A stretch of 12,508 nucleotides of DNA from Planctomycetaceae bacterium UBA6172 (GTDB lineage Bacteria > Planctomycetota > Planctomycetia > Pirellulales > Pirellulaceae), in contig DITY01000156.1 in assembly GCA_002422955.1 (NCBI GenBank), positions 5,581-18,088 of the forward strand, read 5' to 3'. The notes under the pieces are model-generated. The model saw nothing but the letters and a program-made list of their open reading frames with translations, was not told the DNA's origin and ran no database searches. How positions within the stretch are numbered: the stretch's first letter is position 1; every line of letters starts with the position of its first letter. Position numbers and translations under genes: made by a program. Positions 6,946 through 12,508 of the stretch are shown here, piece by piece.

Positions 6946-7512
6946 TTACTTCAGGCCGTCGACCATGTCGACGACCGATTCCCGATTGGCTTGAACCAGA
7001 TTCGCCGGGCCGGTCATTTTGATGAAGTACTTGCGGCCCTTGGGGTCGACCAGGATGCTGCCGACCATCGCGTAGTTCTGACGCTCCACCACCTTACCGC
7101 CGGCGAACGGCCCACCCCCCATCGTCTCCTTGAAGCTGCCCGACAGGTCGACCATGTGGACGGTCCACTCGCCAACCTTCTTTTCTTCCAACTTCTGAGC
7201 GGCGGCGGCGCCACCGGTGAACTGGGCCTTCCAACGATCGATGTTGGCCTTCACATCGCCACCAGCCGCCATCAGCGTGATGCGTGCCGAAGGGGCCTCG
7301 GCCGCGTCATCCGCTTTGATGACAAACTCGTGCTCGATGATCGAAGATTGGGGGCGGGTCCGTTTCCACGATGCGGGAACCGACAATTCTTTCTCGCCGA
7401 AAATCGAAACCGTCTCTTTCGCGGGCGGATTCTCGGCCGAGGCCGGAGCGGCACTGCAGGCGACACACAGTCCGGCGATCAACAGCAGCGCGCGATGAAG
7501 GTGAAAGTTCAT
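6946..7512 (-). CDS. Sec-exported protein of unknown function
   Basis: A 188-residue protein with a clear signal peptide: a short N-region with His and Arg, a hydrophobic core ALLLIAGLCVA (8-18) and a probable signal peptidase I site after ASA (24-26). The Cys residues in the core do not form a convincing lipobox, so a soluble periplasmic or exported form is preferred. The mature part of about 160 residues looks like a compact beta-rich domain (IFGEKELSVPASWKR, HEFVIKA, ARITLMAAGG, GEWTVHMVDLSG, RKYFIKMTGP). I associate this type of small protein with Planctomycetes but know no function and see no catalytic motif. It ends in TAA 3 bases before the ATPase start, suggesting that its product works with that membrane ATPase or is simply made alongside it. 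Confidence 0.82.
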   Translation of the reverse strand: MNFHLHRALLLIAGLCVACSAAPASAENPPAKETVSIFGEKELSVPASWKRTRPQSSIIEHEFVIKADDAAEAPSARITLMAAGGDVKANIDRWKAQFTGGAAAAQKLEEKKVGEWTVHMVDLSGSFKETMGGGPFAGGKVVERQNYAMVGSILVDPKGRKYFIKMTGPANLVQANRESVVDMVDGLK

Positions 7513-7583
7513 GGGGCAAAGGTTCCGTGGGCTTGGGGGATGGGGGATCGCGAGGCGAATGGCCTGGCATTCCGAACGGTGTC

Positions 7584-7589
7584 AGTCTA
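7584..7589 (-). promoter_or_regulatory. Possible -10 box upstream of the exported-protein/ATPase unit
   Basis: TAGACT on the minus strand, followed by G, lies 71 bases before the ATG at 7512. It closely matches a box in the same position before the S1-like gene. The best -35 at 17-18 bases (TTCCCC/TTTCCC) is poor, so the call rests on the repeated hexamer and its position. Confidence 0.3.
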
Positions 7590-7811
7590 CTCCGCCCGGG
7601 GGTCGGGGGGAAATCAGCCTAAAAACGAATCACGTTTCCGATCGATTGGGGCGAACCGCACCGAATGCGGCGGCCGACCAGGCGCAGCGGCCGAAGGCCA
7701 TCGCGGTGGCTCCTGTCGATCGCGCGGAGCCCCACGCAGATCGGTTTGGCACCGCACTCAGCCGGGTCACGCGGCGGACTCAGCCGGTCGCGCCGTGCTA
7801 AAGGACCGAGA

Positions 7812-7845
7812 CCGCAGTCGCGCCGCGAACGGATTCGACTGGCGG
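7812..7845 (-). terminator. Hairpin directly after the S1-like gene
   Basis: On the minus strand, starting 1 base after the TAA, CCGC(C)AGTCG pairs with CGACTGCGG to give nine base pairs with one bulged C and a 15-base loop. No strong U-run follows (UCUCGGUCCUUUAG), so it may be a weak or factor-assisted terminator, or a 3' stabilising hairpin. Confidence 0.3.
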
Positions 7846-7846
7846 C

Positions 7847-9550
7847 TTACCAACGCAGGCCGAAGCGTTCGCCACCGGAGGGTTGGTTGTTGCCGCCCCG
7901 GAGCGGACCTTCGTGGGTTGCTTTGACGGCCGGTTCACGGACGTCGATGTCCTCTTCGTCCGCTTGCTGAGCAGCCTTGTCATCCGCGGCTTGGTGGATC
8001 GCCTGTTTGATCGACAACCCGATTTTTTGGGACTCGCGATCGATGCTCAGAACCTTGACCTGGACCTCCTGGCCTTCGCTGAGGAACGCGCCGACATTGG
8101 TCACGCGGTGCCCGGCGATTTCGCTGATATGGACCAAGCCTTCGACCCCGGCGGCCAAGCGAACAAAGGCACCAAACGCGGCGATGCGGGTGATGGCCCC
8201 GGTCATGATCGAGCCAGGCGCGATCACGGCCAGCGCGGTATCCCACGGGTTTTCCAGCAGGTCGCGATAGGACAGGCTGATCTTGCCCGTCTGCTTGTCG
8301 ATCTTCTCGACCTTGACCTTGACCTTCTGTCCCGGTTCGATCACTTCGCTGGGGTGTTTGATCCGGTCCCAACTCAGTTTGCTGACGTGAATCAGACCTT
8401 CCAGGCCGCCCAAATCGACGAACGCGCCGAAATCCTTGACGGAGCCGACGATCCCTTCGAGCAGATCGCCCACCTCGATCTGTTCCAGCTGTTCTTGGCG
8501 TTTTTGTTCGCGTTCGCGTTCCAGGATGGCGCGGTGGCTGATCACCAAGTTGCCGCGGCGGGGATTGGCCTCGGTGATCACACAGGTCATTTTCTTGCCA
8601 ATGAAATCGGCGGTATTTTCGACCCGATGTTCGCTGATTTGGCTGATCGGCATGAAGCCGCGGATCCCCGCGACCGTACATTCCAAGCCGCCGCTGTTGG
8701 CCCCGGTGATGGTCGCTTCGACGATCGCGCCCGGTTCGATGTCGGACCAGTCGGTGACGCTGATCGCCTCGCCGGGGATGTTCAGTTGATAAAGGCTGTC
8801 GGCGGCGTTCAGGCCGCGCACGATGACCTCGATCGAGACCCCCGCTTCCGGCAGATCGCCGGGGAACTGATCGAGCGGGATCACCCCTTGGTCGGGACCA
8901 CCCAACGAGACGAAGACGCCATCGTCATCGGCCTTGAGCACCGTCGCGTGAACCCGTTGCCCGTCTTCGAGCGGGGCTTTGCGAGCCGTCATGCCGGCCG
9001 AACCGCCGAGGAAGGCCTCCAGCTCCGCGGCTTGGGCAAGTTCCCGTTCCAGCTCGGCCTGGATATCGCCAGGGAGCGGTTGACGGAGGTTGGGAACCGA
9101 TAACTTGGGCGGACGCGGCGGCGCGGCGGGAGCCGCTTCGGGCTGGCGAGGTCCTCGGACGGCCGTCGGACGAGGCGTCTCGCCTTCGGCGACAACGCCC
9201 TCGGAAGCGGGCGAATCGGTCGCTTCCAGACGAACCGTTTCTGGCTTACCGCTCGGCATCCCCGTCGGGCGGCCGGCACCTTCACGGGGCGGCTGAGGCG
9301 GGCCTGGCGGGCGAACGGGGCGCGGCCCAGCCACTGGCGAACCCGGTTTCGCCGCCGGGGAGCCGGGTTTGCCGCCCGCCGGCCGCGAGGCCAGAGGGCC
9401 TTTACCGCGAGCGATCGCGGCGAGCGGACCCGAAGCCGCTTTATCCGCGGCCTCCGTCTCGTTGGCGGTAGCGGGTGGAGCCTGCGAGTCAGATTGGACT
9501 GCGGGATCGACCGGCGGGATGGGTTGATCGGAAGTGGGGCCGCTGTTCAT
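7847..9550 (-). CDS. rpsA: Ribosomal protein S1-like protein with four S1 domains
   Basis: A 567-residue RNA-binding protein with four S1 (OB-fold) repeats at about residues 193-258, 271-340, 358-430 and 443-516. Repeat 3 contains VKDFGAFVDLGGLEGLIHVS (371-390), then HPSEVIEPGQ and a terminal NPWD, as in bona fide S1, which tethers mRNA to the 30S subunit. Repeat 4 is similar (IAAFGAFVRLAAGVEGLVHI). Repeat 1 is divergent. Residues 1-160 are rich in Pro, Ala and Gly and surely disordered, followed by a short Glu/Ala helix (162-182). The acidic linker and C-terminal tail (520-567) are also low-complexity. I chose ATG at 9550: the frame stays open to an ATG at 9670, but those 40 residues would cover the promoter-like TAGACT and do not resemble the adjacent sequence. 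E. coli S1 has six repeats, so a related S1-domain translation factor is an alternative. Confidence 0.82.
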   Translation of the reverse strand: MNSGPTSDQPIPPVDPAVQSDSQAPPATANETEAADKAASGPLAAIARGKGPLASRPAGGKPGSPAAKPGSPVAGPRPVRPPGPPQPPREGAGRPTGMPSGKPETVRLEATDSPASEGVVAEGETPRPTAVRGPRQPEAAPAAPPRPPKLSVPNLRQPLPGDIQAELERELAQAAELEAFLGGSAGMTARKAPLEDGQRVHATVLKADDDGVFVSLGGPDQGVIPLDQFPGDLPEAGVSIEVIVRGLNAADSLYQLNIPGEAISVTDWSDIEPGAIVEATITGANSGGLECTVAGIRGFMPISQISEHRVENTADFIGKKMTCVITEANPRRGNLVISHRAILEREREQKRQEQLEQIEVGDLLEGIVGSVKDFGAFVDLGGLEGLIHVSKLSWDRIKHPSEVIEPGQKVKVKVEKIDKQTGKISLSYRDLLENPWDTALAVIAPGSIMTGAITRIAAFGAFVRLAAGVEGLVHISEIAGHRVTNVGAFLSEGQEVQVKVLSIDRESQKIGLSIKQAIHQAADDKAAQQADEEDIDVREPAVKATHEGPLRGGNNQPSGGERFGLRW

Positions 9551-9614
9551 GGCAATCGAAAAACGAGATGGGAGCTGGGGGCGGGCCAAGCCACAGGCCA
9601 ACCTCCGGCCTGGC

Positions 9615-9620
9615 AGTCTA
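9615..9620 (-). promoter_or_regulatory. Possible -10 box of the S1-like gene
   Basis: TAGACT followed by G on the minus strand, 65 bases before the ATG at 9550, in the 147-base gap after the glycosyltransferase gene. The -35 candidate at 17 bases (TACCGA) is weak. Confidence 0.3.
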
Positions 9621-9697
9621 ACCTCCCCCGGCCGGAATCGGTAGTCTTGGCGGAAATTCCCGAATTCCACGGTTGCCCCGCTGCCGCTCGACCAGAC

Positions 9698-10960
9698 TCA
9701 TTCGCCGTCGCCGGCGAGGATGCCGCAAAATCGCATCAGCAATTCGGCTCGCGAGAACTCCTTGGATGCGACCTGCGCCGCCCGATCGCCGAGCCGTACC
9801 CGGTCAAGCTCGCTCATGGCCCGCAGTTCCCGCATGGCGGCGACGGCCGCGTCGACATCGCCGTGGGGAACGACATGGCCGATCGCGTGTTCCTTGAGCA
9901 AATCGCCGATGTGGGATCGCTGGGGCCCGAAAAACAGGATCGGCCGGCCGACGGAGAGGGCCCCATAAATCTTGCAGGGATGCACGATGCCGACCATGTC
10001 ATTCCCCATGCTGACCACCTGAACGTCGGCCGCGGACAGGCTCTCGCCAATCGCCTCCAGCGGCTGGAACGGCAAGGAAACGACGTTGGTCGCGCCGTTC
10101 GCGACACGACGCTCGACACTCGCCTTGCCCGCCCCGCCACCGACGAAGGCGAACAGCCAATCCGGTTCCTGCTCGAGCTTGGCCGCGGCATCCAGCAACG
10201 TTTCTAACGGGTGCTGGATGGCGTGATTCCCCGAGTACATGACCACAAAGGCATCCCCGAAACGCTGCTCGGAACGGAACCGGTTGGGACGCGACGGCCG
10301 CCGCCGCAACACGTCATCGTGAGGCCACGGGGGCATCACATGGACCTTGTCCGGCACGTCCAGCTTCGCCAGCACCCGGTCGGTCATGAAGCGATCCAAG
10401 ATCACAACGGCGTCGCTGCGGCGCAAAGTCAACCGATTGATCGCGTCGCAGGCCCGCGCGATCCACGAGTCGGGCCGCAGCTTGCCCGCGGCGATCATCT
10501 GGTCAGGGTTCAAGTCCATCACCCACCACACCAACCGCGCCCGCCGGAGCCAGGAGACGATCAGGCCGGCGAAACCGGCGAAGGGCGGGGCGGTGGTTAC
10601 GAGCACCAAGCGGAGGTCGCGAGTGAACAGGCCCCGCAAGACCGCTTGCAACAGCAAACAGGACTGGGCGATCAACCGCAGGGCAATCGAACCCTTACCA
10701 AAACTTGAAAAGGGGAGCCGACGGATCTCCACCCCGTCACGAATTTCCCGACGCGGATACCTGGCCGTCGGGTCGTCATAGCCACGGTCCGACGCGTACA
10801 CGACCACCCGCCAGCCTTGGCGGGCCATCTCCTTGCCGACGTCGGCGAGTTGCTGTCCGACGGCGGCGGGGTCAGGGACATAGACCTGCGTGAGGATCAG
10901 CAGGGTGCCCCGCGAAACCGTATCCGATGCGGCAACTTTCGGAGTCAAAACGAAACGCAT
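9698..10960 (-). CDS. Glycosyltransferase family 4 (GT-B), WbuB-like
   Basis: A 420-residue retaining GT-B glycosyltransferase that would extend a lipid-linked or cell-surface polysaccharide from a nucleotide sugar. The N-terminal Rossmann half begins with LLILTQVYVPDPAAVGQQ (20-37), typical of WbuB/colanic-acid GT4 enzymes, with RVVVYASD (51-58) and VTTAPPFAGFAG (121-132) next. The C-terminal half contains VVMYSGNHAIQH (239-250), FAFVGGGAGK (270-279) and the nucleotide-sugar loop HPCKIYGALSVGRPIL (327-342). The classic GT4 Glu-x7-Glu is replaced by this P-x-K-x-Y form, as in WbuB relatives. The start is ATG at 10960; no Shine-Dalgarno is visible, but a promoter sits at 11005-11032. It is separated by about 7.4 kb of housekeeping genes from the polysaccharide module at 1-2334, yet probably serves related surface glycans. 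Confidence 0.9.
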   Translation of the reverse strand: MRFVLTPKVAASDTVSRGTLLILTQVYVPDPAAVGQQLADVGKEMARQGWRVVVYASDRGYDDPTARYPRREIRDGVEIRRLPFSSFGKGSIALRLIAQSCLLLQAVLRGLFTRDLRLVLVTTAPPFAGFAGLIVSWLRRARLVWWVMDLNPDQMIAAGKLRPDSWIARACDAINRLTLRRSDAVVILDRFMTDRVLAKLDVPDKVHVMPPWPHDDVLRRRPSRPNRFRSEQRFGDAFVVMYSGNHAIQHPLETLLDAAAKLEQEPDWLFAFVGGGAGKASVERRVANGATNVVSLPFQPLEAIGESLSAADVQVVSMGNDMVGIVHPCKIYGALSVGRPILFFGPQRSHIGDLLKEHAIGHVVPHGDVDAAVAAMRELRAMSELDRVRLGDRAAQVASKEFSRAELLMRFCGILAGDGE

Positions 10961-11004
10961 GTTCTGGGGTATCGAACGGCAAACCCGGCCAGAGCCAGAG
11001 TCAA

Positions 11005-11032
11005 AATCTAGTTCACGAAATCGGGCTCACAA
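11005..11032 (-). promoter_or_regulatory. Sigma70-like promoter of the glycosyltransferase gene
   Basis: On the minus strand a -35 TTGTGA (11027-11032) and a -10 TAGATT (11005-11010) are separated by 16 bases. Transcription would start near 10998, giving a leader of about 38 bases to the ATG at 10960. The surrounding sequence is AT-richer than the genes. This is the best promoter in the window. Confidence 0.5.
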
Positions 11033-11058
11033 GGGAGCCGGGCTGACATTTATGGCCT

Positions 11059-11098
11059 AAAAAGCGGGCGAACGCGAACGCGTTCCGGTCGTACGACC
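11059..11098 (-). terminator. Tandem hairpins with T-run after the pseudouridine synthase gene
   Basis: Reading the minus strand, GGTCGTACGACC (11087-11098, perfect palindrome) is followed by GAACGCGTTCGCGTTC (11070-11085; 7-base stem, 2-base loop), then 6 bases and TTTTT (11059-11063). It lies about 140 bases beyond the pseudouridine synthase stop and before the glycosyltransferase promoter, where a terminator is expected. The tight loop and the gap before the T-run make it imperfect. Confidence 0.4.
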
Positions 11099-11240
11099 TA
11101 CCGCCGGAGCGCATGGCCAACCCGTGCTCGGTCAGGCGGCCAGCCGCAGTCCCCCCGCGGCCACGCAGCTGACCGATCGGCGGTCACGAATCACTGGGCG
11201 TGAGTCGGCGTGAGGCCAGGAATCGAAGCCGGCCAGGGGA

Positions 11241-12281
11241 TCAACGCAGGCCGGAGGACTGGAGGATTTCGAGCACCTGCTCCAAATCCGGGGCGAGCGG
11301 CGCGAAGAAGTCCATCATCGCCCCCGTTTTGGGATGGCGAAGCGCCAGACGCGAGGCATGCAACGCGTGGCGCGTCAGGACCGGTTTTTCGCCGGGCAGC
11401 GACTTTGTCCCCAGCAATTGAGAACGGGTTACTTCCCCATGTCCACCGTACAGCCGGTCGCAAAGGATCGGGCAGCCGATGTGCTCCATGTGGACGCGGA
11501 TCTGGTGCGTCCGACCGGTTTCGGGCATTGCCTTGAGGAAACAATATTTCTGAAAACGGCCCAACACTTCGTAGAACGTCCGGGCGTCGCGGCTCGATTC
11601 GTGACGCTCACGAATCGCCATCTTTTCACGCTGGAACGGATGCTTGCCGATCTTGGCATCGATCAGATCGCGGTCGCGGTCGATGCGGGCTGAGGAAATG
11701 GCCAAGTATTCCTTGCGGACTTCCCGATCATGCCACTGCTGCGCCAAGTTGAGGTGCACGGCATTCGTCTTGGCGACGACAATCACGCCACTGGTCTCGC
11801 GGTCGAGGCGGTGGACGATCCCCGGGCGGGTCGGACCGCCGATGTCCGAGAGCGACTGGAAGCGGTAGGCCAAAGCGCTGGTTAACGTGCCGGTCCAGTT
11901 GCCGCGGGCGGGATGGACCACCATGCCGGCGGGCTTGTTGACGACGACCATCGCGTCGTCTTCGAACAGAATGTCGAGCGTGATGTTCTCGGGAACGGTG
12001 TCGTCACTCGCCGGCTCGGGCATCCGAAACTGGATCGCCTGGCCTTCACGCAACCGGTGGCTGGGCCGAACAACGCGGCCGTCGACTTCCGCCGCGCCCG
12101 CTTGGACGGCATCGCGGAGCTGCTGGCGGCTGTAACCATCGAGCAACTGAGTCAGAAACACGTCGATCCGCTGACCAGCAGCGGTCTCGGGAACCTGGAC
12201 TCGCCGAATCACGTCGGTCAGGGTGGCCGGAACTTCGTCCTCCGGCAAATCCAACTCGTCTTCGCTGCCGTCGGGTGTCAC
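11241..12281 (-). CDS. rluD: 23S rRNA pseudouridine synthase, RluD/RluA family
   Basis: A 346-residue pseudouridine synthase; RluD isomerises uridines 1911, 1915 and 1917 of 23S rRNA helix 69. An S4 RNA-binding domain lies at about residues 35-95 (GQRIDVFLTQLL, SRQQLRDAVQAG, VDGRVVRPSHRLREGQ). The catalytic domain has NKPAGMVVHP (115-124), HRLDRETSG (157-165, catalytic Asp160), RKEYLAI (189-195) and GRTHQIRVHM (256-265). The first 25 residues are acidic and extra. The start is GTG at 12281, sharing GTGA with the upstream stop; the next in-frame Met is inside the S4 domain, so GTG is required. Length and S4 domain fit RluD; RluC or YlyB-type specificity cannot be excluded. The downstream 280 bases hold the terminator and the glycosyltransferase promoter. 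Confidence 0.92.
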   Translation of the reverse strand: MTPDGSEDELDLPEDEVPATLTDVIRRVQVPETAAGQRIDVFLTQLLDGYSRQQLRDAVQAGAAEVDGRVVRPSHRLREGQAIQFRMPEPASDDTVPENITLDILFEDDAMVVVNKPAGMVVHPARGNWTGTLTSALAYRFQSLSDIGGPTRPGIVHRLDRETSGVIVVAKTNAVHLNLAQQWHDREVRKEYLAISSARIDRDRDLIDAKIGKHPFQREKMAIRERHESSRDARTFYEVLGRFQKYCFLKAMPETGRTHQIRVHMEHIGCPILCDRLYGGHGEVTRSQLLGTKSLPGEKPVLTRHALHASRLALRHPKTGAMMDFFAPLAPDLEQVLEILQSSGLR

Positions 12282-12508
12282 TCGGGCGAATCCGCTGGGT
12301 CAGCGGCTGGCGGTTCGGAAGTGGGCTCGGTCGCTGCCGGAGTTTCGGCGGGCGGCTCAGAGGCGGGCGCGGCTTCGTCGGCTGCAGGTTCAGCGGGGGT
12401 GGCGGGATCGGCAGGCGCGGCTTCGGCTGGAACGGGTTCGGCGGGGGGAGCAGGCTCGGCTGGTGCTGGTTCGGCAGCCGGAGCGGGTTCGGCCGGAACG
12501 GGTTCGGC
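12278..12508 (-). CDS. C-terminal end of a protein with an Ala-Glu-Pro repeat tail (partial)
   Basis: The last 76 residues of a gene that enters from the right. The frame is open from the window edge to TGA at 12278-12280 and is made almost wholly of Ala, Pro and Glu with AEPVP/AEPAP units, ending PADSPE. Such tails are disordered linkers or wall/RNA-contacting extensions. The stop overlaps the pseudouridine synthase GTG by 4 bases, so this is a coupled gene pair. In many bacteria the gene before this synthase is the lipoprotein signal peptidase lspA, which makes an LspA with an extended tail a reasonable but unproved guess. Nothing of its folded domain is visible. Confidence 0.7.
   Translation of the reverse strand, partial: AEPVPAEPAPAAEPAPAEPAPPAEPVPAEAAPADPATPAEPAADEAAPASEPPAETPAATEPTSEPPAADPADSPE
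12393..12508 (-). repeat. Degenerate 15-base coding repeat (Ala-Glu-Pro-x-Pro)
   Basis: On the minus strand units like GCCGAACCCGTTCCG recur with point changes (AEPVP, AEPAP, AEPAP, AEPVP, then looser AEAAP and ADPAT). The decay increases towards the stop codon. The array continues past the window edge, so the copy number is unknown. Confidence 0.7.

Larger units (their letters stand above)
7513..7846. other. 334-base intergenic region between the S1-like gene and the exported-protein gene
   Basis: No convincing gene was found on either strand. It holds a hairpin just after the S1 stop (7812-7845), a 10-base direct repeat ACTCAGCCGG at 7756-7765 and 7778-7787 (22-base period), a short GGCC hairpin near 7688-7701, a T5 run on the minus strand at 7621-7625, and a TAGACT box at 7584-7589. 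The region therefore looks like a terminator area followed by a promoter area for the downstream run. Confidence 0.6.

Noticed and set aside
6946..7512. Lipoprotein reading of the exported protein
   Set aside because: The Cys residues at 16 and 19 sit inside the hydrophobic core with poor lipobox context, whereas ASA at 24-26 is a good signal peptidase I site.
7617..7680. Intrinsic terminator at the T5 run at 7621-7625
   Set aside because: The nearest stable hairpin (CCGCA/TGCGG) is about 30 bases before the T-run, too far for intrinsic termination.
6520..7926. 468-residue open frame on the plus strand
   Set aside because: It lies antisense to the ATPase and exported-protein genes, whose minus-strand products have clear motifs and a signal peptide; the plus-strand product has no recognisable domain. 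GC-rich codon use keeps this frame open.
7883..9103. 406-residue open frame on the plus strand
   Set aside because: Exact antisense of the S1 repeats; the product is Asp/Gly/Phe-rich mirror composition with no family features.
9551..9670. Longer N-terminus for the S1-like protein from ATG 9670
   Set aside because: The added 40 residues are Arg-rich and unlike the adjacent Pro/Ala-rich region, and would cover the TAGACT box; ATG 9550 is simpler.
12393..12508. CRISPR array or non-coding tandem repeat
   Set aside because: The units are 15 bases in frame, without spacers, and encode a continuous Ala-Glu-Pro tail.

Overview
The window is GC-rich DNA in which every supported gene lies on the minus strand, so transcription runs from high to low coordinates. 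I count 11 coding regions, two of them cut by the window ends, and no RNA genes, insertion sequences or CRISPR arrays. The gene content suggests a Planctomycete-like bacterium (Gemmata/Pirellula-type). The reasons are weak or absent Shine-Dalgarno sequences, loosely packed unrelated housekeeping genes, a small Sec-exported protein of a type I associate with that phylum, and proteins carrying long Pro/Ala/Glu-rich tails. This placement is inference and no marker gene proves it.

Right end (12508 to 11241): the Ala-Glu-Pro-repeat C-terminus of an unidentified protein overlaps by 4 bases (GTGA) the start of an RluD-type 23S rRNA pseudouridine synthase. A pair of hairpins followed by a T-run (11059-11098) probably ends that unit. 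A good sigma70-like promoter (11005-11032) then starts a family-4 glycosyltransferase (10960-9698). Next comes a four-S1-domain ribosomal protein S1-like gene (9550-7847) with a long disordered N-terminus.

Middle (7512 to 2475): after a 334-base gap comes a close-packed run. It contains an exported protein of unknown function, a P-loop ATPase with a membrane hairpin inserted between its Walker motifs (KAP-like), the chromosome-segregation factor ScpB, a polytopic DoxX/HTTM-like membrane protein and a Nudix hydrolase. Gaps between these genes are 3, 47, 129 and -4 bases, so at least parts of the run look like one operon. The exported protein/ATPase/ScpB trio is the least understood part of the window.

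Left end (2334 to 1): a polysaccharide-initiation module consisting of a PglC/WcaJ-type phosphoglycosyl transferase, an NAD-dependent sugar epimerase/dehydratase (4-base GTGA overlap) and a truncated CapD/FlaA1-type UDP-sugar 4,6-dehydratase. Together these would make a modified UDP-sugar and load the first sugar phosphate onto undecaprenyl phosphate. The glycosyltransferase at 9698-10960 may act later in the same pathway. The transferase has Asn where the catalytic Asp of the family's Asp-Glu dyad is normally found.

Four 5' regions carry a TAGAYT-like hexamer 51 to 72 bases before the start codon, which may be the local -10 element.
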